DNA from: an uncultured Clostridium sp.
GTDB lineage: Bacteria > Bacillota > Clostridia > Oscillospirales > Acutalibacteraceae
Length of the DNA stretch: 15,136 bases
Direction of reading: 5' to 3'
NCBI GenBank assembly: GCA_934717555.1
Contig: CAKUYY010000031.1
Location: forward strand, 1 to 15,136
Shown here: in pieces, positions 1 to 7,742 of the stretch
How the letters are laid out: every line of letters starts with the position of its first letter
Numbering within the stretch: the first letter of the stretch is position 1
Notes under the pieces: model-generated
Told to the model about the DNA's origin: nothing
The model's database searches: none
What the model saw: the letters and a program-made list of their open reading frames with translations, nothing else
Program-made: the position numbers and the translations under genes

Positions 1-1857
1 TTGTTTGTAGAGACGCCGGAAACAAAAGAGTTAAAAGGGGAAAATTTAAAACGCCTGCGCGACAATCTGCGCCTTGCGGAACAGATGGGGGCGCAGATTG
101 CCACGGTTTATGGGGAGGACCCAGCGGTTCAGATCGCGGAGTATGCTAAAGTAAGCGGAGTAACTAAGATTGTTTTAGGGCGAAGCAACCACCGGCATTA
201 CTGGCTGTTCCGGGGCAAAAGCTTAGCGGATCGTCTGACCAGCCTCGCGGGGAATATGGATATCTATATTATCCCCGATACGCAGCCCCTCTTTAGGAAG
301 AAAGTAAAATTTTTCTCCCACAGTGATGGCCCCTGGTTTCGGTGGAGAGATCTGTTAAAAGCCCTGTTGATTACTGCGGCTGCCACAATCCTTGCTTGTG
401 CATTTTTTGCCTTGGGGCTTCGGGAATCCAACATCATCATGGTATATATTTTGGGCGTATTGATTACGGCGATATGGACCCATGGGCATATCTACGGGGT
501 GGTTGCCTCCCTTTTAAGCGTAGTAGCTTTTAACTATTTCTTTACTGTGCCGCAGTTTACGTTACAAGTCAGTGACCCCGATTATATCGTTACCTTTTTT
601 GTGATGCTGGTTGCCAGCATGATATCCAGCACATTGGCCATCCGTGTAAAAAAACAGGCTCGCCAATCCGCTCAAAAAGCTTATTATACAGAATTGCTGA
701 TGAGCAGCAGCCAGAAACTACAGCAGGGAAAAGATGAAAAGGAAATTATAGGGATCGCTGCCCGGCAGTTGAGTATCCTATTGGAACGCCCCGTCTTATA
801 TGCTCTCGCCAAGGGGGAAAAGGATCTGCAATTTCAGGTAACGCCGACAAGACAGACAAAAGAAATGCTGGCGGCCATGACCATTGAAGAGAGAGGCGTT
901 GCTGACTGGGTAGTAAAAAATAACAAACGGGCTGGTGCAACGACCAACACGCTTTCTCAGGCTCGCAATCTCTATTTGGCGGTACGAGGGATTCAAGGGG
1001 TAATGGGAGTAGTGGGAATTCCCTCTAAATATTATCCAACATTGGACGTTTTTGAAAAAAATCTGATGATTGCTATTTTAAATGAGTGCGGTCTGATTTT
1101 GGAAAGAAGAAGATTCCGGGAGGAAAAACAGGCCATTGAAATGGAAACCCAGCAGGAAAGATTGCGCTCCAATCTGCTTCGCGCTATATCGCATGACTTG
1201 CGCACTCCTCTCACCAGTATCAGTGGAAACGCGGGGGTTCTCATGGAAAAAAGCATCGTTTTAGACGAAGAGAAAAAACAGGAATTGTATCGTTCTATTT
1301 ATGACGATTCCATGTGGTTAGTCAATCTCACAGAGAATCTGCTTTCCATTACCCGGATAGAAAACGGGACGATGCGCCTGCAAACCAACGCGGAACTCAT
1401 GGATGATGTATTCCGGGAGGCGTTGACCCATCTGGATCGCCATGCAAAAAATCATGAGATCTCTGTGGAACTGCCTGACGATTTATTGATGGCAAAAATA
1501 GATGTCCGGTTGATTGTCCAGGTGATTATCAACATCGTCAATAACGCCATTAAGTATACCCCTGTAGGTTCCCATATTGTGTTGCGGGCGGAAAAAAAGC
1601 ATTCCATGGTAGAAGTCAGTATTTCGGATGATGGGCCGGGAATTTCAGATGAGGCCAAAGAGCATCTGTTTGATATGTTCTATACGGTAAGCCAAGGGAA
1701 GTCCGATAACCGCCGGGGCTTAGGCCTGGGGCTCAATTTATGCCGTTCTATTATAACAGCCCATGGCGGTACCATCACGGTGACGGACAATATTCCCCAT
1801 GGCGCAGTTTTTACGTTTACGTTACCTTTAGAAGAGGTGGAGTTGCACAATGTATAA
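1..1857 (+). CDS. kdpD: KdpD osmosensitive K+ sensor histidine kinase, 5'-truncated by window edge
   Basis: Membrane sensor kinase that detects low K+/turgor and phosphorylates KdpE. Only the last 618 residues are in the window. KdpD is usually close to 900 aa, so the N-terminal KdpD domain with its Walker motif lies upstream; the first codon (TTG) is therefore probably an internal Leu and not a start. Visible in order (numbering from base 1): a universal-stress-protein-like domain (about 1-95, ending IYIIPDTQPL), four membrane segments (about 118-140, 144-160, 163-182, 196-215; DUF4118), a GAF-like linker (about 225-375), then the kinase core. The core has an H-box with His398 (RAISHDLRTPLTS), an N-box at 511-517 (NIVNNAI), a G1 box DDGPGIS at 543-549, and a G2 box RRGLGLGLNL at 571-580. 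All catalytic motifs are intact. The last 8 bases overlap kdpE, so the pair is translationally coupled. Identity is very secure. Confidence 0.96.
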   Translation: MFVETPETKELKGENLKRLRDNLRLAEQMGAQIATVYGEDPAVQIAEYAKVSGVTKIVLGRSNHRHYWLFRGKSLADRLTSLAGNMDIYIIPDTQPLFRKKVKFFSHSDGPWFRWRDLLKALLITAAATILACAFFALGLRESNIIMVYILGVLITAIWTHGHIYGVVASLLSVVAFNYFFTVPQFTLQVSDPDYIVTFFVMLVASMISSTLAIRVKKQARQSAQKAYYTELLMSSSQKLQQGKDEKEIIGIAARQLSILLERPVLYALAKGEKDLQFQVTPTRQTKEMLAAMTIEERGVADWVVKNNKRAGATTNTLSQARNLYLAVRGIQGVMGVVGIPSKYYPTLDVFEKNLMIAILNECGLILERRRFREEKQAIEMETQQERLRSNLLRAISHDLRTPLTSISGNAGVLMEKSIVLDEEKKQELYRSIYDDSMWLVNLTENLLSITRIENGTMRLQTNAELMDDVFREALTHLDRHAKNHEISVELPDDLLMAKIDVRLIVQVIINIVNNAIKYTPVGSHIVLRAEKKHSMVEVSISDDGPGISDEAKEHLFDMFYTVSQGKSDNRRGLGLGLNLCRSIITAHGGTITVTDNIPHGAVFTFTLPLEEVELHNV

Positions 1858-2548
1858 ACCGAAAATTTTAGTGGTGGAAGATGATCCCGCGATCAGTAAT
1901 TTAATCCGGACAACACTGGATACCCAGGGATATCAGTATCATATGGCTCAAACAGGATCTGGAGCGTTGATGGAAGTGCTTTCCTATAAAGCGGATGTGG
2001 TCATTTTGGATCTAGGCCTGCCGGATATGGACGGTGTGGATATTATCAAAAAAATCCGTACTTGGAACAGTATTCCCATTATTGTGGTAAGCGCCCGTGC
2101 GGAGGATCAGGATAAAGTAGAAGCTTTAGACGCGGGGGCGGATGATTATCTTACCAAACCATTTAGTATCGATGAATTTTTGGCGCGGCTCCGGGCAGCC
2201 CTCCGCCGAAGCCATGCAGAAAAAACAAAAACAGGGGAACAGAGTAGTGTCTATGTCAATGGCGATTTGAAAATTGATTATGCGGCGGGATGTGTTTATG
2301 TGAACAATTCAGAAATCCACCTGACCCCTATTGAATATAAACTGCTGTGTTTGCTGGCACAGAATACGGGAAAGGTTCTTACGCATAATTATATCCTTCA
2401 GGAGGTATGGGGGAGCACGCTGTCTTCTGACGTCCCATCATTGCGGGTGTTTATGGCGACGTTACGAAAAAAAGTGGAAAAGAATCCTTCTGAACCTCAA
2501 TATATTCAGACCCATATCGGGGTTGGCTACCGAATGATCCGTCAATAA
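1850..2548 (+). CDS. kdpE: KdpE response regulator (OmpR/PhoB family)
   Basis: DNA-binding response regulator that, when phosphorylated by KdpD, activates the kdp structural operon. At 232 aa it has the normal family length. The receiver domain (about 1-120) shows the acidic pair E10/D11/D12, phospho-acceptor Asp54 (VILDLGLPD), Ser81 in the Thr/Ser position, and Lys103 (DDYLTKPF). The C-terminal winged helix (about 132-230) has the usual features LTPIEYKLL, the recognition-helix segment SSDVPSLRVFMATLRKKVE, and a terminal wing GVGYRM. The ATG lies inside the kdpD stop region (8-base overlap) behind a GAAGAGGTGGAG ribosome site at 1831-1842. The gene order kdpDE before kdpFABC is the reverse of E. 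coli. A terminator just downstream separates the regulators from the pump genes. Confidence 0.96.
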   Translation: MYKPKILVVEDDPAISNLIRTTLDTQGYQYHMAQTGSGALMEVLSYKADVVILDLGLPDMDGVDIIKKIRTWNSIPIIVVSARAEDQDKVEALDAGADDYLTKPFSIDEFLARLRAALRRSHAEKTKTGEQSSVYVNGDLKIDYAAGCVYVNNSEIHLTPIEYKLLCLLAQNTGKVLTHNYILQEVWGSTLSSDVPSLRVFMATLRKKVEKNPSEPQYIQTHIGVGYRMIRQ

Positions 2549-2556
2549 ATAAAAAG

Positions 2557-2587
2557 TCTCCGGGTATTACAATATCCGGAGATTTTT
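2557..2587 (+). terminator. Rho-independent terminator after kdpE
   Basis: A hairpin with arms TCTCCGGGTAT and ATATCCGGAGA (about 11 bp, one G-U pair) and a four-base loop is followed directly by TTTTT. It begins 9 bases after the kdpE stop, so it should end the kdpDE transcript and uncouple it from kdpFABC. Confidence 0.9.
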
Positions 2588-2978
2588 GTTGTTTAGAATG
2601 ATTTAAAAAGTTATATATACGTTTTTTTCATAGGATGATGGGATATACAGGGGGTTGATTTTATAAAAACTAAAATCCTTTATTCTAGTAAAAAAATAGG
2701 GAAAGTTAGAAAAATGCCGTTTATATAGTTGGAAAAAAATAAAAAATAGGGTGATTGGGGAAATGGTAGGAAAAATTACTTAAGTGAAGACTATTTTATA
2801 ATATTTCATAAAAACAAGAAACACTCTTAAATTTTACCAAGTTTAGAAATAAATCATTCAAAAAGTTTTCTTTATTTCTTAATAAAATTTTAATATCAAT
2901 TCCAAAACGCTAAGGGCACATTCATAGGAAGTCTGCTATAATATGCAACGCACTAATAAAGAAAAGGGGGAATTGAGA
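2588..2978 (+). promoter_or_regulatory. AT-rich upstream regulatory region of the kdpFABC operon
   Basis: This stretch of about 390 bases has no supportable gene. It is strongly AT-rich, with several A- and T-tracts. It contains an exact 11-base direct repeat, AAAAAATAGGG, at 2691-2701 and 2741-2751, 50 bases apart start to start. A second TATAAT-like box is present at 2797-2802 but lacks a recognisable -35. The real promoter appears to sit at the far right end (separate entry). KdpE is known to bind AT/T-rich DNA upstream of kdp promoters, so this is the expected place for its sites. That assignment is inference, since no KdpE consensus for this lineage can be read from one sequence. I see no c-di-AMP (ydaO-type) riboswitch core. 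Confidence 0.6.
2915..2942 (+). promoter_or_regulatory. Extended -10 promoter of the kdp structural operon
   Basis: A perfect TATAAT (2937-2942) is preceded by TGC (2934-2936), giving an extended -10 element. At 16-base spacing the -35 position reads GGCACA (2915-2920), a poor match to TTGACA. A strong -10 with a weak -35 fits activator-dependent transcription by KdpE. The implied start near 2949 leaves a short leader of about 30 bases before the first microprotein. Confidence 0.7.
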
Positions 2979-3077
2979 ATGCTCGATTTGATTATGTTGG
3001 CTGTTTTGGCCGTTAGTGTAGCGTTGGTTGGCCTTTTGATCCACTGGTGTCATAAACAGGTAGATACGCTCGAATAG
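2979..3077 (+). CDS. Single-membrane-span microprotein, first gene of the kdp operon
   Basis: A 32-residue ORF starts at ATG 2979, 9 bases after a GGGGG-rich ribosome site (AAAAGGGGG, 2962-2970). It reads MLDLIMLAVLAVSVALVGLL then IHWCHKQVDTLE. There is one hydrophobic helix (about 4-21) and a short polar tail carrying Trp23, Cys24 and His/Lys. It lies 14 bases ahead of kdpF with its own RBS and behind the operon promoter, so it is very likely translated. It is not KdpF: the KdpF signature is in the next ORF. I recall similarly sized single-span proteins ahead of kdpF in other Kdp operons, but cannot name a family. An accessory or regulatory partner of KdpFABC is plausible; a leader peptide is the alternative. 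Confidence 0.72.
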   Translation: MLDLIMLAVLAVSVALVGLLIHWCHKQVDTLE

Positions 3078-3091
3078 AAGGAGGAAGTATT

Positions 3092-3169
3092 ATGATAATA
3101 CTTGGAGCTATTGTTTTATTAATGGGTGTCTATCTCGTCTATGCTCTGGTACACCCGGAAAAATTTTAA
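3092..3169 (+). CDS. kdpF: KdpF, small stabilising subunit of the Kdp K+ pump
   Basis: A 25-residue single-span membrane peptide beginning MIILGAIVLLMG, with the diagnostic end YLVYALVHPEKF. This closely matches the KdpF pattern of one helix followed by Y-L-x-Y-A-L and a final P-E-x-F (E. coli KdpF ends GYLVYALINAEAF). In the complex KdpF packs between KdpA and KdpB and stabilises the assembly. Its ATG lies behind GGAGGAAG (3080-3087), and it ends 21 bases before kdpA. It is at the usual length for the subunit and is easily missed by automatic gene callers. Confidence 0.93.
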   Translation: MIILGAIVLLMGVYLVYALVHPEKF

Positions 3170-3190
3170 AGCTTACAGGAGGACATCATT

Positions 3191-4963
3191 ATGCTGCAGC
3201 TTGTACTGACGATTATCATTTATTTGATTATCGTCGTTCCGGTGGGTATTTATGTTTACCACATTGCAGCCGGAAAACATACATTTGCCGATCCTGTATT
3301 TAACCGTGTTGACGGTGTTATTTACAAGGTTTGCGGAATTAAACCGCAAAAAGGCATGAACTGGAAAAAATATGCGATTGCTCTTTTGATAACAAATGCG
3401 GTTATGATTCTGTTGGGATATATTATTTTGAGAATCCAAAGTATTGGATTGTTTAATCCCAATGGCGTCGGAAATATGGAAGAATCCCTTTCTTTCAATA
3501 CCATTATCAGTTTTATGACAAACACCAACCTCCAGCACTATTCTGGTGAATCTGGACTTTCCTATTTGTCCCAGATGCTGGTCATTACTTTTATGATGTT
3601 TGTTTCTGCGGCCAGCGGTTACGCCGCATGTATCGCGTTTATCCGCGGTCTTGCCGGAAAGACAAAGGACAATGTGGGTAACTTCTTTGTGGACCTGGTT
3701 CGCATTACAACCCGTGTATTGATTCCCTTTTCTATTGTGGGCGGCCTTTTGCTGGTATGGCAGGGGGTACCCCAAAACTTTAGCGGCAATGTAGTGGTGG
3801 ATACCATTGAAGGTGCGAAGCAAGTCATCGCTATGGGCCCTGTGGCTGCCTTGGAAATTATCAAACACATTGGTACCAACGGCGGTGGTTTCATAGGGGC
3901 GAACTCGTCTACTCCTATTGAAAACCCCACGATTATTTCCAACCTGATTGAACTTTACTCTATGATGATCCTGCCGGGTGCTTGCGTTATCACCTTTGGC
4001 AAGATGGTCAGAGACCGCAAACGTGATCTCGCCAAAGCGGAAGGCGAAATCGTAGAAAGGAAACCCAAAACCCGGAAAAGCCTCACTGTATGGATGTACG
4101 GACGAGAAGGCAGAACAATTTTTGCCGCTATGGGTATTATTTTCCTGATCGGTCTGGGTGTCTGCTTCTGGGCGGAAAGCCAGGGGAACCCGGCGTTGGA
4201 ACAAGCTGGGTTAAGCCAGTCCATGGGCAGCATGGAAGGAAAAGAAGTCCGGTTTGGTATTGCGCAATCCGCAATGTTTACCACGACCACAACATCTTTT
4301 ACCACCGGTACTGTTAACAACATGCACGATACTTTAACTCCCTTGGGCGGTATGATCCCGTTGCTGCACATGATGCTCAATGTGGTGTTCGGCGGCAAGG
4401 GCGTTGGCCTGATGAACATGATTATGTATGCCATTCTGGCAGTGTTTATTTGCGGATTGATGATTGGTCGTACTCCGGAATATCTAGGTAAAAAGATTGA
4501 AGGACGAGAGATGAAACTCACAGCCTTGTGTATCATTATCCATCCGTTCCTGATCCTTTCATTCTCCGCCTTGGCGATTGGCCTTGTCAACGTATTGCCG
4601 GACAGCAATGGACTTACCAATCCGGGATTCCATGGATTGTCACAGGTGCTCTATGAATATTCCTCTTCCGCGGCCAATAATGGTTCCGGTTTTGAGGGAT
4701 TGGCTGATAATACGATGTTCTGGAATATCACAACAGGCCTAGCTATGTTCTTTGGCCGTTACCTCTCGATCGTGATTCAACTGGCCATTGCTGGTTCTTT
4801 GATGAAGAAGCGTTTTGTCAATGAATCTGTTGGTACCTTACATACCGATACGATTTCATTTGCTATTATCCTTGTATTTATTGTATACATCTTTGCGGCG
4901 CTGACCTTCTTCCCGGTACTGGCCCTAGGTCCCATTGCGGAACATCTCACCCTCTGGGCGTAA
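3191..4963 (+). CDS. kdpA: KdpA, K+-translocating subunit of the Kdp P-type ATPase
   Basis: This 590-aa polytopic membrane protein of the K+ channel superfamily binds and admits K+ with high affinity. All four degenerate selectivity-filter loops are recognisable: TNTNLQHYSGES (110-121), IGTNGGGFIGANSSTP (227-242), TTTTSFTTGTVNN (365-377) and SSAANNGSGFEGL (492-504). The Gly residues of the filters are intact (G119, G232, G373, G498). The length is slightly above E. coli KdpA (557 aa), partly through a polar stretch at about 272-300 and the SQSMGSMEGK region (342-351). The ATG at 3191 follows AGGAGG (3177-3182). The stop codon is embedded in the kdpB ribosome site (TAAGGAGG), so translation of the two is coupled. 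Confidence 0.98.
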   Translation: MLQLVLTIIIYLIIVVPVGIYVYHIAAGKHTFADPVFNRVDGVIYKVCGIKPQKGMNWKKYAIALLITNAVMILLGYIILRIQSIGLFNPNGVGNMEESLSFNTIISFMTNTNLQHYSGESGLSYLSQMLVITFMMFVSAASGYAACIAFIRGLAGKTKDNVGNFFVDLVRITTRVLIPFSIVGGLLLVWQGVPQNFSGNVVVDTIEGAKQVIAMGPVAALEIIKHIGTNGGGFIGANSSTPIENPTIISNLIELYSMMILPGACVITFGKMVRDRKRDLAKAEGEIVERKPKTRKSLTVWMYGREGRTIFAAMGIIFLIGLGVCFWAESQGNPALEQAGLSQSMGSMEGKEVRFGIAQSAMFTTTTTSFTTGTVNNMHDTLTPLGGMIPLLHMMLNVVFGGKGVGLMNMIMYAILAVFICGLMIGRTPEYLGKKIEGREMKLTALCIIIHPFLILSFSALAIGLVNVLPDSNGLTNPGFHGLSQVLYEYSSSAANNGSGFEGLADNTMFWNITTGLAMFFGRYLSIVIQLAIAGSLMKKRFVNESVGTLHTDTISFAIILVFIVYIFAALTFFPVLALGPIAEHLTLWA

Positions 4964-4979
4964 GGAGGAAATTACTGAA

Positions 4980-7037
4980 ATGAGTAAAAAACGTAACCAG
5001 AAGCTGATTACACCAGAAATATTACGGCAGGCTGTAGTTGGCAGTTTTGCAAAACTGAATCCCCGGTATATGATGAAGAACCCCGTTATGTTTGTTGTGG
5101 AAGTGGGTTGTCTCATCACCTTGATTCTTTCTTTCTTCCCTATGGCCTTTGGAGACGCGGCTGCTAGCAATTTACGTACTTATAATATCATTGTAACAGT
5201 CATTCTGTTTGTCACCGTGCTGTTTGCGAACTTTGCGGAATCCATAGCGGAAGGCCGCGGCAAGGCGCAGGCCGCTAGTTTGAAAAAGACACAGAAAGAA
5301 ACCAACGCGCGTCTGTTGAAAGAGGATGGTTCAGAAGAGATCGTTCTTTCCAGCCAACTGAAAAAAGGCGACATCGTAATGGTTTCGGCTGGTGAAATCA
5401 TCCCTGGAGATGGTGAAGTAATCGAGGGAATTGCATCTGTAGATGAATCCGCTATCACAGGGGAATCCGCTCCGGTGGTAAGGGAATCCGGCGGTGATTT
5501 CTGTTCTGTTACCGGTGGTACTACGGTTGTGTCTGACTGGCTGAAGATCCGTATTACTTCCGATCCAGGCAATAGCTTCCTGGACCGTATGATCGCGCTG
5601 GTGGAAGGCGCCTCCCGTAAAAAGACCCCTAACGAGATTGCTTTGAATACATTGCTGGTGTCCTTGACCATCATTTTTATGATCGTGATCGTGACCCTAT
5701 ATCCCATTGGTGTTTATTCCGGCGTACAGTTGCAGACTTCTACTCTGATTGCTTTGGCTGTTTGCTTGATTCCCACCACGATTGGCGGTCTGCTGTCCGC
5801 TATCGGTATCGCTGGTATGGACCGTGTTACCCGCTTTAATGTCATCGCTATGTCCGGTAAAGCGGTAGAAGCCTGCGGTGACGTAGATACCATGATTCTG
5901 GATAAAACCGGTACGATTACATATGGTAACCGTCTGGCCGCTGATTTCTTTCCGGTTGGCGGGGTAAACCGCGGCGACCTGGTACGCTGCGCTGCTCTTA
6001 CCAGCTTGCATGATGAGACCCCAGAAGGAAAGTCCACACTGGAACTTGCCCGCCGGATGGGGGACAATAGCGTGGAAGAGGAAGGTTCTACGTTCATTGA
6101 ATTTACTGCACAGACTCGTATGAGTGGCGTGGATCTTCCCAACGGAACAAAGATCCGCAAAGGTGCTGCGGAAGCAATCGAGCAATATGTCAAAGAGATG
6201 GGCGGACAGGTTCCATCCGACCTTCATGAAGAGGTCAATAAGATCTCCAGCTTGGGAGGTACGCCCCTCACCGTATGTGAAAATAATCGGATCCTGGGCG
6301 TTATCTATCAGAAAGATACGGTAAAACCCGGTATGGTGGAACGTTTTGAGCGTTTACGGGCTATCGGCATTAAAACCATTATGTGTACCGGTGATAACCC
6401 GCTGACAGCGGCTACCATCGCGAAAGAAGCGGGTGTAGACGGATTTATTGCGGAATGCAAACCAGAAGATAAAATCGACGTGATCAAGAAGGAACAAGCG
6501 GAAGGCAAGATCGTCGCTATGACCGGCGACGGAACCAACGACGCCCCCGCTCTCGCCCAGGCAAATGTAGGCCTGGCAATGAACAGCGGTACCACCGCTG
6601 CGAAGGAAGCCGCCAATATGGTGGACTTGGATTCCGACCCGACTAAAATACTGGAAGTTGTGGAAATCGGGAAACAGCTTCTGATTACCCGCGGTAGCTT
6701 GACCACTTTCTCTATTGCGAATGATATCGCGAAATATTTCGCCATTATTCCGGCCATGTTCATGCAGGCCATTCCGCAGTTGGGTGTGCTGAATATCATG
6801 CATTTAGCCAGCCCCTACAGCGCTATTCTTTCCGCTTTGATTTTCAATGCCATCATCATTCCATGCCTGATACCGTTGGCGATGAAGGGCGTAAAATACC
6901 GTCCGATGTCTTCTGGAAAATTGTTGGCTAGAAATATGTTGTTTTATGGCGTTGGTGGTATTATTACCCCGTTTATTGGAATTAAAATTATTGATCTGAT
7001 TATTCATCCGTTGCTTTCCCTCATCGGCTTATTCTAA
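4980..7037 (+). CDS. kdpB: KdpB, ATP-hydrolysing subunit of the Kdp K+ pump
   Basis: P-type ATPase subunit that uses ATP to drive K+ uptake. I place the start at ATG 4980 (685 aa; E. coli KdpB is 682), because TAAGGAGG at 4961-4968 lies just upstream. A start further upstream at 4935 would run into the end of kdpA. Motifs from this Met: actuator loop TGES at 160-163, whose Ser is the inhibitory phosphorylation site in E. coli; phosphorylation site DKTGT with Asp308; nucleotide-binding KGA at 394-396; hinge TGDGTNDAP from 515; and the charged pair D582/K585 in the NDIAKYF helix, which is important for coupling. Membrane helices lie at about 35-57, 68-88, 222-245, 254-276 and in the C-terminal part. 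No key residue is missing. It is 15 bases from kdpC. Confidence 0.98.
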   Translation: MSKKRNQKLITPEILRQAVVGSFAKLNPRYMMKNPVMFVVEVGCLITLILSFFPMAFGDAAASNLRTYNIIVTVILFVTVLFANFAESIAEGRGKAQAASLKKTQKETNARLLKEDGSEEIVLSSQLKKGDIVMVSAGEIIPGDGEVIEGIASVDESAITGESAPVVRESGGDFCSVTGGTTVVSDWLKIRITSDPGNSFLDRMIALVEGASRKKTPNEIALNTLLVSLTIIFMIVIVTLYPIGVYSGVQLQTSTLIALAVCLIPTTIGGLLSAIGIAGMDRVTRFNVIAMSGKAVEACGDVDTMILDKTGTITYGNRLAADFFPVGGVNRGDLVRCAALTSLHDETPEGKSTLELARRMGDNSVEEEGSTFIEFTAQTRMSGVDLPNGTKIRKGAAEAIEQYVKEMGGQVPSDLHEEVNKISSLGGTPLTVCENNRILGVIYQKDTVKPGMVERFERLRAIGIKTIMCTGDNPLTAATIAKEAGVDGFIAECKPEDKIDVIKKEQAEGKIVAMTGDGTNDAPALAQANVGLAMNSGTTAAKEAANMVDLDSDPTKILEVVEIGKQLLITRGSLTTFSIANDIAKYFAIIPAMFMQAIPQLGVLNIMHLASPYSAILSALIFNAIIIPCLIPLAMKGVKYRPMSSGKLLARNMLFYGVGGIITPFIGIKIIDLIIHPLLSLIGLF

Positions 7038-7052
7038 GGAGGACGATATACT

Positions 7053-7721
7053 ATGAAAGATTCTGTAAAAGGTGTTTTGCACGGCGCCAGGCAAGCTGTT
7101 GTTGTGACAGTGGTTTTGATGGTGATTTGCGGATTTTTGTTTCCCTGTTTGATGACGGGGCTTTCGGCACTGATCTTCCCTTATCAAGCCAACGGCAGCA
7201 TGATTGAAGTGGACGGAAAGGTTGTGGGGGCGGAGAACGTCGGCCAGGAATTTACAGAGGATTATTATATGTGGAGCCGTCCTTCCGCCTATCATTACAA
7301 TGTTTATGTGGAGGATGAAGAAGGAAATCAGACTTATACCGACGGCAGTGAATTCCCAGGTATTGGTTCCGGTTCCAATAACTATGCCCCTTCTAATCCA
7401 GCCTTGACAGAAAGGGTACAGCAGGATCTGGAAAATTTCCTGATGAAAAACCCTGACATTAAACAAGAGGATATTCCTACCGACCTATTGACCGCTTCTG
7501 GTTCCGGATTAGATCCCAACATCTCTCCTGCCTCTGCGGAAGTGCAGATTCCCCGTATTGTAAAAGCTTCCAATTTGCCGGAAGAACAGGTTCGGGAAAT
7601 TGTTTCCCGCCATACGGATGGAAAAGTCCTGGGTATTTTCGGAGAAGACAAAGTAAATGTATTGGAAGTAAACATCGACATTGCAAAAGTGATGGGATTG
7701 ATTCCTTCAGAGGCACAATAA
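7053..7721 (+). CDS. kdpC: KdpC, accessory subunit of the Kdp K+ pump
   Basis: A 222-aa protein with one N-terminal membrane helix (about 14-40) and an extracytoplasmic domain. KdpC stabilises the complex and raises ATP affinity of the pump. Family signatures are present: WSRPSAYHYN (74-83), a GSGSNNYAPSNPAL block (106-119), TASGSGLDPNISPASA (147-162), the IPRIVKASNL segment, and the terminal VNVLEVNID (201-209). It is longer than E. coli KdpC (190 aa), mainly because of an acidic insertion at about 84-103 between the SRPS motif and the GSGSNN block. The start follows AAGGAGG overlapping the kdpB stop (7036-7042). Twenty-one bases separate it from the next ORF, with no terminator between. Confidence 0.96.
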   Translation: MKDSVKGVLHGARQAVVVTVVLMVICGFLFPCLMTGLSALIFPYQANGSMIEVDGKVVGAENVGQEFTEDYYMWSRPSAYHYNVYVEDEEGNQTYTDGSEFPGIGSGSNNYAPSNPALTERVQQDLENFLMKNPDIKQEDIPTDLLTASGSGLDPNISPASAEVQIPRIVKASNLPEEQVREIVSRHTDGKVLGIFGEDKVNVLEVNIDIAKVMGLIPSEAQ

Positions 7722-7742
7722 TCAATAGGAATAGGTGATCTT

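Noticed and set aside
1..3. TTG at base 1 as the KdpD start
   Set aside because: The protein begins inside the universal-stress-like domain. The N-terminal KdpD domain must be upstream of the window.
2588..2978. c-di-AMP or other riboswitch ahead of kdp
   Set aside because: No recognisable core motifs, and the likely transcription start near 2949 leaves only about 30 bases of leader.
3173..4204. 343-codon open frame on the - strand opposite kdpA
   Set aside because: Lies wholly opposite a clearly conserved kdpA, lacks a ribosome site, and is a low-complexity His/Asn/Gln/Arg-rich product typical of an antisense shadow.
4935..4979. Upstream start adding 15 residues to KdpB
   Set aside because: Overlaps the end of kdpA, while AAGGAGG at 4962-4968 points to ATG 4980, giving the normal family length.
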